From Symbiodinium natans (lineage: Eukaryota; Sar; Dinophyceae; Suessiales; Symbiodiniaceae), in contig CAJNDS010002830.1 in assembly GCA_905221605.1 (NCBI GenBank), positions 91,001 to 155,000 of the forward strand: a stretch of 64,000 bases of DNA, written 5' to 3'. Shown here piece after piece: positions 1 through 9,010 of the stretch. The translations under genes and the position numbers were made by a program. Within the stretch, counting starts at the first letter, position 1, and every line of letters begins with the position of its first letter. The notes beneath the pieces are model-generated. The model had not been told where the DNA came from and did no database searches. It saw only the letters and a list, made by a program, of their open reading frames with translations.

Positions 1-1250
1 TCCTTATTCTCTCGGCCAAAATCCACAAGGGGCTGAAGTCCCGTCACTTCGAAGGCTGCCACCAAGCATCGCAATCGAACAAACTCGGGCTTAAAGATCT
101 CACTTCCGTGCCAATACATGGGCCGCTCGGAGAATGTCCGCAGTGCAAGCAGCAGTAAGCCGACCACTCTCCGACTGAGACAGTCGACGCCATCGTGCAG
201 AACCCGATCCTCAGGCTCAGGGTCAAAGAAGCGCGCGGTTGACTCCGCACCGAAGGACTTGCGGCCGAAGATCGGCACAACACTCCAGCTGTCGGCGTGC
301 CATGCGACCCGATTCAAACGACGGTTTACCGGAGCCAAGCATGCAACATCCGCAAAGCGTCCCATGACGAAGGACGTGATGAGGCAGAGCAGGATATCAG
401 ACAGCGCAAAGAGCCCCTGCGTGCTTGCGGATACGTGTGAGCTGCTCGACTGGTTCCGGGCAGCATGCAGTGGTTCCAGGGCATCCTTCCAGCGCTGCAA
501 TTCGCCACACTGCCGAACGCTGGGTGCTGGCACTTGCCGCAAGAAGTGGTTAGCGCTGACATGGTAGTAGAAATTAGTGGCGGCATCCTGGCTCTTCCTT
601 CCCTCATTATGCCTACCAAATGTCCCTGAAGATATGTTCAGGCATCTCTCAAACTCCATAAGGATTAACAACGCACCGTGCCGGTGGTCTCCACATTGTG
701 CACGCGGACCTTCTTGCATGAATGCCGTCATCTCGGTCAGTTGGTCCTTCAATCGGCCCTCCAAGCTGCGCCCTGGATCCGAATCCTCCTCCAGGCCGTT
801 TTGAAGGTTCTTGTGCATGATGTTCGCCAGCCAACGTGTTGCCTGGGCCATGAAGTGCCCCCGGCAGCCATGACTCAGAAGGCCCCAGCATCGACGAAGT
901 ACTTGCTCGAAGCGCTCCCTGCCAGTGTCATCTGTGTCCGGGTCCTCCGCTGACGTCCCCTCCTTGCTCCCACCTCTGGAACTTACTTCGACGCTTTCAG
1001 AAAAAGTTCCGCGGAAGGTTCCTTGGAACCTTCCTCCGGCTGGTCCTTTATGACTTCCTTTGTAGGGATTCCCCTTGCCCCGTCTCAATCTGGATGCCCG
1101 AACCTTCGGTTCCAGAGGCAACAAAGACACAAGGCGCAACCAGAGTTGCAAGCTGTCGAGGAGGAAGTCTGGAGGGGTCCGCATCCTGCTCTGTATCTCC
1201 TTTGCCTCCTTCTGGAGCACCTTTTCAAAGCAAGGAGGCCCACTGGGGAT
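1..1250 (-). CDS. F-box protein, partial (runs off the left edge)
   Basis: One uninterrupted minus-strand reading frame runs from about 1265 (in-frame TGA at its upstream end) to base 1, about 416 codons, and continues outside the window. It has no clear start Met; a possible exon start follows a CAG at 1251-1253. An F-box-like motif lies at about 404-285: it begins LSDILLCLITSFVMGRF and continues with a conserved Pro-Val-Asn-Arg-Arg stretch and a terminal Trp, the usual spacing of the Skp1-binding F-box. Known role of the family: substrate receptor of SCF ubiquitin ligases. Upstream of the motif there is a Trp- and Cys-containing helical stretch (minus, about 900-800) that I do not recognise, and a basic and Gly-rich stretch near 1080-1000. 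Substrate domain is not visible because the C-terminus is missing. Frame openness is seen; F-box assignment is motif-based and moderately sure. Confidence 0.72.
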   Translation of the reverse strand, partial: MPSGPPCFEKVLQKEAKEIQSRMRTPPDFLLDSLQLWLRLVSLLPLEPKVRASRLRRGKGNPYKGSHKGPAGGRFQGTFRGTFSESVEVSSRGGSKEGTSAEDPDTDDTGRERFEQVLRRCWGLLSHGCRGHFMAQATRWLANIMHKNLQNGLEEDSDPGRSLEGRLKDQLTEMTAFMQEGPRAQCGDHRHGALLILMEFERCLNISSGTFGRHNEGRKSQDAATNFYYHVSANHFLRQVPAPSVRQCGELQRWKDALEPLHAARNQSSSSHVSASTQGLFALSDILLCLITSFVMGRFADVACLAPVNRRLNRVAWHADSWSVVPIFGRKSFGAESTARFFDPEPEDRVLHDGVDCLSRRVVGLLLLALRTFSERPMYWHGSEIFKPEFVRLRCLVAAFEVTGLQPLVDFGRENK

Positions 1251-1556
1251 CTGGGACGGGTAAGCTCAACCGCTTCAGGGCGCAACCGACACGACCAAAA
1301 AAAAAAAAAAAATGCATTTTGTTGCCTCGAGGTATGCGGTGCGCAGAATGCCACTCCCTTCCCCCCGAGGATGCTCAGGTTGCAGGCTCTGGGAGACTGA
1401 CTCGGACTCGAACACGCTGTCCTCGAGCCACTCACCTCCAATCATAGAATGTTTATCGCCCGTAAGCACCACTGATGCTACGACTATAGGACGGAATTGA
1501 ACACTGCTACGACGACGGCCTCTCTACTACTACTTCTACTGCTTCTACAACAAATC
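1251..1556. other. Non-coding interval upstream of the F-box exon
   Basis: Contains a 15-base A run at 1299-1313 (T run on the minus strand), compatible with a polypyrimidine tract before the F-box exon acceptor. Only short frames are open. No gene supported. Confidence 0.4.
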
Positions 1557-2029
<473 letters not shown>

Positions 2030-2049
2030 CTAGGGTGCAAAGCTGCGGT

Positions 2050-2250
2050 TTGCCCGCGCTCTTTGTCTGGAGGCACACAAAACATGCGCAGGCGCGCTGT
2101 TTCCGGAGTTGGGACGTTCGCAAACATTGTCCTATTTTTGCTTCTTTTTTCCACAAACGACCACCCTCTGCGGCTTTCGCTGGGTTCCGGAAATTTGGAA
2201 GGGGCGGGTTGCCCGCGCTCTTTGTCTGGAGGTGCGCAGGCGCGATGTTT
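2050..2250. repeat. Imperfect direct repeat, spacing 159 bases
   Basis: TTGCCCGCGCTCTTTGTCTG plus AGG occurs at 2050-2073 and again at 2209-2232. Both copies are followed by GCGCAGGCGCG and then TGTTTC, the first with a 15-base insertion between. The repeat lies between the CTA array and the telomere-like tract. Function unknown. Confidence 0.8.
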
Positions 2251-2263
2251 CTTGCGTCCTCAA

Positions 2264-2408
2264 GCCTAAACCCTAAACCCCTAAACCCGAAACCCTAAAC
2301 CCTGAACCCTGAACCCTAAACCCTAAACCCTAGAACCCTAGAACCCTAGAACCCTAGAACCCTAGAACCCTAGAACCCTAGAACCCTAGAACCCTAGAAC
2401 CCTAAACC
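2264..2408. repeat. Interstitial telomere-like repeats (CCCTAAA and CCCTAGAA)
   Basis: Starts with CCCTAAA units, with variants CCCGAAA and CCCTGAA, then switches to a run of about nine identical 8-base units CCCTAGAA before returning to CCCTAAA. TTTAGGG is the plant-type telomere repeat also used by dinoflagellates. The tract lies directly downstream of gene A of the tandem pair. Confidence 0.93.
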
Positions 2409-2561
2409 CTTTTTTGCAGCCGGACTGAAAGCGTTGCCGGAATGGGAGCCAGGGGACATGAATAGATGCACCACTCTTTCCCTTCTGACTACCAAAAATC
2501 AGTGAGACAATCCCAAAAACATGCAAATGCAAGTGACAAGTCCCATCCATCTGCTGTGAAG

Positions 2562-3356
2562 TCAATGCCTCTTGGCCTTCTCATACCGTGACCTTCTGAT
2601 GTCTAACTCTCGGACTGCATCCTGAAGTGTCATGCCTCCCTGAAGATCTCGAACAATCTCGCCCATTTCCAAGTGAAGCCTGAAAAGCCAAGCACGTTCG
2701 AGTGAAGGAGTATCCCCGGCCTGCTGACCTGACGCAGGAGGCTCTGTGAGGATTGCGCGATATTTCTGCCGAAGATGCTGCAGGCCACAGAGGGCCTCCT
2801 CAGCATTGCCCGCTTCTGTCAAAGAAGACTGCAAAAAGACTCCTGGGTCACCCAGCTCCTCCCATATGCCACGACCTCCTGGAGAACCAGATGACGGTCC
2901 TGACCCAGCGTTTTGCCCGCCACCAGTTGAAGCACGATAATCCTTCTTGTTTTCCTCAGCCTCTGCACTTGCCTGCAAAGTTTCAGAAACCAAGTCTCCC
3001 GAACCCTCGCTGCCAACAAAGTGTGTAGCCACCACCTGTCTTACCTCCTTACACGCGCCGTCATCATGAGAGGCAACATTCTCGGAGAGGTGCGCAGAAG
3101 ATGAAGCATGTGGAACTCGTCGCCCGGCATCAGAACTATCCTGGATGGAGAGCTCCAGTGCATCATAAAGCTTTATTGGAAGGCGCACGCATGACAACCG
3201 AATAGGAGACCGACAAGTCTTGGAGCATTCGGCGTCAAGCAGAAGACGTAAAGCGGACTGAAGAAGACGTCGAGCCTCTGTTGGAACGTCGCACTTCTTA
3301 GCAGTGCGCACGGCGCGCCCCACGCAATTGACAAGCTTTGTCCTAGAACGGTCCAT
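2562..3356 (-). CDS. Tandem paralogue A, unknown intronless protein (264 aa)
   Basis: An intact intronless frame, Met at 3356 to stop at 2562. I do not recognise the family. The N-terminus (residues about 6-40, start KLVNCVGRAVRTAKKC) and a C-terminal segment (about residues 178-225, AEEALCGLQHLRQ followed by ERAWLFRLHLEMGEIV) match the neighbouring gene B at similar positions, with a low-complexity Ser/Gly-rich linker between. Both conserved segments look alpha-helical. Upstream on the minus strand lies an 8-nt remnant of the spliced leader (3423-3430) and then telomere-like DNA, and the untranslated region just before the Met resembles that of gene B. So A and B are tandem copies of one retroposed unit (inference). 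Cysteines at positions 11 and 22 are not all shared. Confidence 0.72.
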   Translation of the reverse strand: MDRSRTKLVNCVGRAVRTAKKCDVPTEARRLLQSALRLLLDAECSKTCRSPIRLSCVRLPIKLYDALELSIQDSSDAGRRVPHASSSAHLSENVASHDDGACKEVRQVVATHFVGSEGSGDLVSETLQASAEAEENKKDYRASTGGGQNAGSGPSSGSPGGRGIWEELGDPGVFLQSSLTEAGNAEEALCGLQHLRQKYRAILTEPPASGQQAGDTPSLERAWLFRLHLEMGEIVRDLQGGMTLQDAVRELDIRRSRYEKAKRH

Positions 3357-3422
3357 TGCAGCGAGACAAGCAGCACGAATTAACTTGCGATTTTGCCCTT
3401 TTGGACCTCGTAGCCACAGGAT

Positions 3423-3439
3423 CTTGAGCCCCTAAACCC
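3423..3439 (-). other. Truncated relict spliced leader joined to telomere-like sequence (gene A)
   Basis: On the minus strand the last 8 bases of the dinoflagellate spliced leader, GGCTCAAG, are preceded directly by GGGTTTAGG. What follows (TGGCTACGAGGTCC) matches the leader region of gene B (TGGTTACGAGATCC) at the same distance, so this short match is supported by homology rather than by length alone. Confidence 0.6.
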
Positions 3440-3581
3440 TTTTGCATCCGGGCTCGGGGAGTCGGCCGGGAATCAGGATGCTGCCACACGAACTCTGTTC
3501 CGCGGGTAGCACAAACATGAGAGCAATTGCGTGCAATAAAGACCCCTTGTGGTTATGGTACTGGACTGAGGCCGGAAACAT
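3440..3581. other. Spacer between the tandem paralogues
   Basis: The plus strand reads CCCTAAACCC, TTTTGCA, CCGG, which is close to the start of the sequence after gene A at 2402-2424. The two gene units therefore share the same right-to-left boundary, as expected for a tandem duplication of about 1.05 kb. Confidence 0.55.
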
Positions 3582-4415
3582 TCAAGCGTGGCTATCCTTG
3601 TGCTGGAGCTTTCCATCTATGCTCTCTCGTAAGCTTTGCTGCCGTGCTTCACGCCTCTTCTGTTTGAGCGCAATCCTCTCTTGCCGATGATGCTCGCGGA
3701 GTTCCTGTATGTTTGGAGGATCGGAGGTCGTGTTTGGACTTGAAGATGCAGCGAGTACCGTCGGACCTGGTGAGCTTCGTTTGCGTCGTACTTTGTCTTG
3801 GTGCTCCAGCAACTGCTCCTCAATCTCACGAAAAACCTGAAGCGCCCAGGCGCGTTGAGGACCTTCAGGCGCAGTCTCCACGGAGGTTCGAAGCGCGTCC
3901 CTGAGGTACATGAGTCCCCTTACGGCTTCCTCGGCACTTGCTGCCTGCTCCACATGATGTCGAACGAGCGACTTGGGACTGCGAGGAGAAGACGACGGCG
4001 AATGCCGCGAGGAATCACGCAGTACTCGCCGTCTATCATCAGCCTGCTCGTGACAAGCTTCCGAGCGTCTTGTTTCCTGAGTGCTCCCCATGGCCATGGC
4101 TTCCTTGACGTTGTGTTCTGGAGTGTCTATCTTCATGGACATCTTCTTGAGGTCTGCCGCAGATGTCTCACTCACTGCATCAACTCTTGGATCTCGGCAC
4201 GGGAGAGGTTGCGGGATGGCTGACTCCAAGCAAACTGTCACTTTGCGTTTCCAAGACGGTGCAACCGACGGATCAAGCGAACGCATTTCTGATACCAAGT
4301 AGACCAGAGCAAGGTTGAGTTCGTTGGCGACTGCCATCTTTTGAAGGCTTTTGGACAAACGCAAGGCATAACCAACACAGGAGACAAGTTTGATCTCCAA
4401 GCCTGAAGGCGCCAT
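3582..4415 (-). CDS. Tandem paralogue B, unknown intronless protein (277 aa from the chosen Met)
   Basis: The frame is open from a Met at 4451, but the Met at 4415 is chosen because its start (MAPSGLEIKLVSCVGYALRL) lines up with the start of gene A. Intronless. Shares the helical N-terminal segment and the C-terminal segment (AEEAVRGLMYLRDAL then QRAWALQVFREIEEQLL) with gene A, joined by a Ser/Arg-rich linker. It has an extra C-terminal tail of about 40 residues, basic and Gln-rich, likely coiled coil (QELREHHRQERIALKQKRRE). A 15-nt relict spliced leader lies 70 bases upstream of the Met, so the copy came from a mature trans-spliced mRNA (inference from the known recycling of cDNAs in dinoflagellates). 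Function unknown. Confidence 0.74.
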   Translation of the reverse strand: MAPSGLEIKLVSCVGYALRLSKSLQKMAVANELNLALVYLVSEMRSLDPSVAPSWKRKVTVCLESAIPQPLPCRDPRVDAVSETSAADLKKMSMKIDTPEHNVKEAMAMGSTQETRRSEACHEQADDRRRVLRDSSRHSPSSSPRSPKSLVRHHVEQAASAEEAVRGLMYLRDALRTSVETAPEGPQRAWALQVFREIEEQLLEHQDKVRRKRSSPGPTVLAASSSPNTTSDPPNIQELREHHRQERIALKQKRREARQQSLRESIDGKLQHKDSHA

Positions 4416-4484
4416 GGCAAATTCGAAAGGGTGAAGACTGCAACTGTACAAGGTTTTATCCTTTAGGATCTCGTAACCAGACGG

Positions 4485-4499
4485 CTTGAGCCAAAATGG
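4485..4499 (-). other. Relict dinoflagellate spliced leader (15 nt)
   Basis: The minus strand reads CCATTTTGGCTCAAG, identical to the 3' 15 bases of the 22-nt dinoflagellate spliced leader as I know it. Genes normally receive this sequence only on RNA by trans-splicing; finding it in DNA just before a gene marks a reverse-transcribed mRNA. Immediately upstream on the minus strand, without a spacer, begins the TTTAGGG-type tract. Confidence 0.85.
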
Positions 4500-4694
4500 A
4501 ACCCTAAACCCTAAACCCTAAACCCTAAACCCTAAACCCTAAACCCTGAACCCTGAACCCTGAACCCTGAACCCTGAACCCTGAACCCTAAACCCTAAAC
4601 CCTAAACCCTAAACCCGAACCCGAAACCCTAAAGCCTATACCCTATACCCTATACCCTATACCCTATACCCTAAACCCTAAACCCTAAACCCTA
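4500..4694. repeat. Interstitial telomere-like tract with homogeneous variant blocks
   Basis: Begins as CCCTAAA units, then six CCCTGAA units in a row, then CCCTAAA again, then about five CCCTATA units, then CCCTAAA. Variants come in runs rather than being scattered, which suggests local slippage or unequal exchange after insertion. Confidence 0.95.
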
Positions 4695-4736
4695 TGCTGG
4701 ACGGCTTGGGTGTGGGCAAACCGACCGTTTGGCGCG

Positions 4737-4872
4737 TACTACTACTACTACTACTACTACGACGACGACGAGGAGGACGACGAGGACGACGAGGACGACG
4801 AGGACGACGAGGACGACGAGGACGACGAGGACGACGAGGAGGACGAGGACGACGAGGACGACGAGGAGGACG

Positions 4873-4958
<86 letters not shown>

Positions 4959-5002
4959 GACTACCACTACCACTACCACTACCACGACCACGACCACGAC
5001 CA

Positions 5003-5092
<90 letters not shown>

Positions 5093-5107
5093 TATACTAC
5101 TACTATA

Positions 5108-5195
<88 letters not shown>

Positions 5196-5465
5196 GCTAC
5201 TACTACTACTACTACTACTACTGACTACTACTACTACTACTACTACTGCTACTACTGCTACTGCTACTACTGCTACTACTGCTACTACTGCTACTACTGC
5301 TACTTACTACTGCTACTACTGCTACTACTGCTACTACTGCTACTACTGCTACTACTACTGCTACTACTGCTACTACTGCTACTACTGCTACTACTGCTAC
5401 TACTGCTACTACTGCTACTACTACTGCTACTGCTACTGCTACTGCTACTGCTACTGCTACTGCTG

Positions 5466-5503
<38 letters not shown>

Positions 5504-5504
5504 G

Positions 5505-5574
<70 letters not shown>

Positions 5575-5576
5575 GA
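4737..5576. repeat. Compound CTA/GAC/CTG trinucleotide array
   Basis: CTA triplets with embedded blocks: GAC-GAG triplets at about 4760-4873, CAC/GAC at 4960-5005, then a long CTACTG block at about 5245-5465. Long open frames in every direction (up to about 298 codons of Leu, Tyr, Thr) are artefacts of the repeat. It mirrors the array at 1557-2029. Confidence 0.97.
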
Positions 5577-5670
5577 GAGTACTAGTACGAGTACGACTAT
5601 TAGTACTACGACGATGAGGGCGTGACGAAGGACGAGGACGAGCACAAGGACGGTCCAGGCCGACGAGGCC

Positions 5671-6072
5671 TTACGACGACGACAATGACGACAACGACCA
5701 GTGCCGCTTGTTGGTCCTCTTCGTGCCGTCGCCTTCTCGCAGGCTTGGGAGAGGCACTCCCTGCGCAGTGGTCCGGAGAAAGAAGCACAAGGTCGTCTGT
5801 GACTGCAAATCGCTATCTGCGAAGCGCTCCGGGTCATCCAGGCTTCCATAGCGACATCTCTCACGACCATAGACTTTCGCAGGTGCCGAGTCAAAGTAGC
5901 TCAGCTCCTTAAAGCACCAGTTGATGTCAACACAGAGCCAGTGGTGATCTTTGAGCTTCTCGATGATGAGATATTCCGACCAACTGTCACCAGTTTTCAG
6001 CATGCAGCAGCACGGCAACTCCATCAGCAGCGACGCGGGAGTAGACATGCTGCGTACTCGAAGCTTATACAA
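5671..6072 (-). CDS. Hypothetical protein exon, Trp/Cys-containing
   Basis: A minus-strand frame open for about 133 codons with ordinary amino-acid composition, including several Trp and Cys (for example DHHWLCVDINWCFKELSYFD near 5930-5870). The true protein part seems to end near 5700, where the frame runs into Ser/Leu-rich sequence next to the CTA array. It is probably an exon of a minus-strand gene, since a TAA lies in frame just upstream at about 6080. No family recognised. Confidence 0.45.
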   Translation of the reverse strand: MYKLRVRSMSTPASLLMELPCCCMLKTGDSWSEYLIIEKLKDHHWLCVDINWCFKELSYFDSAPAKVYGRERCRYGSLDDPERFADSDLQSQTTLCFFLRTTAQGVPLPSLREGDGTKRTNKRHWSLSSLSSS

Positions 6073-6245
6073 GTCTTAGAAAGTAAAGATAGTTCGCAGC
6101 TTCACCTGCATGAAGATATTTGTGCGGTCAGAAACGGGTCACGGAGGTCACGGAAAAGGCTCAGCGGCACATGCAGCAAAAAAAAATCTACCAGCCGACA
6201 GGACAATGAGGCCAGACATCACGAGTTGCCCTTGTTCACGATCTA

Positions 6246-6583
6246 AAACTGAGGCCCCAACTTGATGGCCTTGCGCAGCTTCCTCTTTTCATCTTCCTCC
6301 TTCTGCTTCTGAGATTCCTGGCGCCCATCAAGGATCCCCGAATACACGACATTCGTCCCCCCTCTAAATACACAACACCTCAGGCCCCAAATGCAGGTTC
6401 CAGAAGCAGCCGAGAATGTAACCCACGCCCATGAATCATGGCCCCCCCAGCCTTGTAGGCCCAGACAGAGAACGTGACCCAACTTCCAATCACGACCTGA
6501 AGTGCTCGGGCACAGAGGGAGAGGGATGCTCCGATGTTTTCAACTAGGACATAGCTCTGGTGACGATAAGTGCTAGGAAACAA
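6246..6583 (-). CDS. Last exons of an unidentified membrane protein
   Basis: Two minus-strand frames look like consecutive exons. The first (about 6560-6455) encodes a hydrophobic stretch, SLCARALQVVIGSWVTFSVW, ending before a possible GC donor. The second (about 6365-6246) encodes a charged tail (RQESQKQKEEDEKRKLRKAI) and a stop. A single membrane segment followed by a basic/acidic tail fits the C-terminus of a membrane protein. Joining is inferred. Confidence 0.38.
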
Positions 6584-6925
6584 AAAGTAAAATATGTTTG
6601 TGGGGAGGCGTGGGGCTTCCGGGATGTTCCCCCTTATGCTAACAGTCCTTAATGGGGATTGTTAGTACCCCCTACTCTCATCCCTATTAAGGTCTGTTAG
6701 GATAAGGGTGAATATCCCAATTTATGATGTTTGTTCAAGAATAAACAGCCCGGTTTAGTTTGTTCAATCCCAGAGAGCACAGCAACGCCGAGCCCTGGGC
6801 AAACTGATACGGTAGCTGCTGCGAAGTTTGGCGGCCAGGTTCGAGAAAGGCCAATCAGAGTGCCCCACCTTGCCCCGCCTTGCCCCGCCTTGCCCCGAGC
6901 CATTTCTTCAATCTTTGAAGCGTCT

Positions 6926-7162
6926 TCATGTCTGCGAGAGATAATGGGGCTTCAGGGCCCTGGCCACGGGCATGACGAGCAGCAGCTTGCCGACCTCGGC
7001 GCATGTCGTACCGAGAGCACGCGAGATCCAAGTGCTCGAGTTCAGCATCATGACCAGAGTTGTGATGTGTCTCTGCAGAAGGGCCCTACCCAAGCTCCTC
7101 GCAATGCCGTCCAGCCAGTCAGGCAGTCTCGGCAAGACCTGCCAAAGCAAAGACCCAACCAT
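6926..7162 (-). CDS. Possible exon, hydrophobic
   Basis: This minus-strand frame has a membrane-protein-like composition (RHITTLVMMLNSSTWISRAL, then VGKLLLVMPVARALK). The opposite strand holds a longer 289-codon open frame (6731-7600), but its composition is Gln/Ser/Pro/Arg-rich like an antisense shadow. I favour the minus strand; neither is certain. Confidence 0.25.
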   Translation of the reverse strand: MVGSLLWQVLPRLPDWLDGIARSLGRALLQRHITTLVMMLNSSTWISRALGTTCAEVGKLLLVMPVARALKPHYLSQT

Positions 7163-7607
7163 GTGTCTCGGAGCTCCAGAGGTTCAGTTCTTGGGTCCGT
7201 GAAGAGTTGTTGGAGTTCAGGGGCGAAGGGCTTTCAACATCATGCGGCGACCGACCTGGCCGATGACCTCCTGCTCGCGGGCATTCTCTGCAGCCTCCGG
7301 GGTTCACGGCATGGTATGGAACACGGCAAAAATCGAAAAAAAAGAAACAAAACTGCCTGCAACGGAAAGGTGAGGTTTTCTTGGGCCCACAGTTACTGGC
7401 ACCCGTCGGAAGCCCAAACTGAGATTCTGTCAGGAATAGTTAGACAAGAACAAGCTCGTCCTCAACATCAAGTAGTTCTCGAGTCGGCAGATGTACACTC
7501 TTACCGGGCAGCGACCGGTCATCCACTCCAGACATTTATTGCAAGCCATGTTTTGCCACCAGGTCTCTTGCAGCCAGCGGGTACCAGACCTAAACGCTGA
7601 ATGAACC

Positions 7608-7770
7608 CCAAACCCCAGAACCCCAGAACCCTAGAGCCCCTCACCTCCAGCAGTTCATCGCCAGTCGGGATCTCCCCGGGTTGAAGATCCACCCGTCGGA
7701 GGAGCCGCGAGCTGCCTTTCAACGGATTCCCAGACTAGGCTGTAGGGTTTAGGGGTTTAGGGTTTAGGGG
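7608..7770. repeat. Degenerate telomere-like repeats in opposite orientations
   Basis: CCCTAAA-type degenerate units (CCCCAGAA) at 7608-7640 and TTTAGGG-type units at 7742-7770, facing opposite ways with about 100 bases between. Confidence 0.6.
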
Positions 7771-8872
7771 CTTTTGGGTTGAACTTCACCACCTGCCTAG
7801 AGTGACTCAACTACAGCTCGGTCGCAAGTCCCAAACTTGCACGACAAAGTTTTTAACATGCTGGCCATAGCTAACCAAAGTATGGCAGTTTCATTTTAGG
7901 ATTCAAGCTTTTTAAGGGTTCCCTGGGCATGCTAGTCCTCTCTTCAAGAAGGGAAACGGTTGCACGCACAACCACAGGGGTCCAGAAGCCCGCCTCTATC
8001 AGCGTGGCCATCTCGAGGCAAGACGAAAACCTGGCTCAAGGCTGGCATCAGTTCAGGCCTCCATGACCTCCACTCGCGGACAAGAAGGAAGCTTGCCGTG
8101 TGGCTCTAGACAATGGACGCAAGATTTGCCTAACAAAGCAGCGGCACGGCTCATCGGAACGTAGTTTCAAAAAAAGTGACGCAACACAAGATGCCTCTGT
8201 GCAGCACAGCAGTAGCACCGCTGGCAGCAGGCACCAGGCGGCTTCCCGCCTCAACGGACACTCGATGTTTCTTCGGTGTTGCTGTGGAAAAACTTGAGCC
8301 TCTTCCAGAACTCAGCGAAGTCAACGGTAACTGGACTCCGTTGACACTCCATAAAAAACAAGAGCTATCTGAATGGATGACGCGCCCGATTTCCAATACC
8401 AGCCCCCTCCCCGAGCGGATTCGCCTGCGCCTTTTGGCAGGACTGTTCCACAAACACCGCATCTCCAAGAGCCAACGAAAAGGCTGCAGAGCCCCAGGGC
8501 AACACGCAGCTCGTTCAAAGTTAGCGCCATATGTTCCTGCAACAGGATTCCATTGAGTTATAAGCGACATTCAACGACACCCGAAAGGTACCCCTCATTT
8601 TGGAACAATCCGAGCACTTACTTAGAAGTAGAGAAGCCCTTGTACTGGATTTGTAGTAGGGTGGTTAAAACATGTTGAAATATGTAGAATATTGCGGTTG
8701 TGTAGGAGGAGCGAAACACGACTGAGCACATGGATGGCTGCGTGCGCAGGCGGAAGGACCCAGCACGATGAAAACGATGCCCATGACCATGACAGCCTCC
8801 AAGCAGATGGGCGCTAGTGAAGGCCACGAGGCCTTTTTGCAAGCTTTGGGGTAGTTTTACGCCTGTCATAGT
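7771..8872. other. No supported gene
   Basis: Overlapping short frames exist on both strands at 8151-8570, and neither has recognisable motifs or a clear coding bias. A TCACCACCTGCCTAG motif lies at 7786-7800 (see dispersed motif finding). Confidence 0.4.
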
Positions 8873-9010
8873 TCAATTGGTATCCCTAGCCATTCTCGGA
8901 CTCTTGCCACTGCTACCCACACCACCGATGGCCTCGTTGACAAGGCGGTCTTGAATCGAGTCTCGGGCACCAATGGCCAGCACACCCAGCAAGATCAGAA
9001 CCTGAAAGGA
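8873..9010 (-). CDS. Possible C-terminal exon with a membrane segment
   Basis: A minus-strand frame encodes FQVLILLGVLAIGARDSIQD and a short tail to a stop at 8873. The hydrophobic run could be one membrane helix. No family recognised. Confidence 0.3.
   Translation of the reverse strand, partial: SFQVLILLGVLAIGARDSIQDRLVNEAIGGVGSSGKSPRMARDTN

Noticed and set aside
4692-5625. Frames up to 298 codons of Thr, Tyr, Leu, Asp/Glu
   Set aside because: Translations of the compound trinucleotide array, no coding value.
6731-7600. 289-codon plus-strand frame
   Set aside because: Gln/Ser/Pro/Arg-rich composition typical of an antisense shadow; the minus strand has a more protein-like stretch.
8020-8045. 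GGCTCAAG as a further spliced-leader relict (also at 12650 and, on the minus strand, at 8280)
   Set aside because: Only 8 bases match and no gene with a homologous leader follows, so chance is likely.
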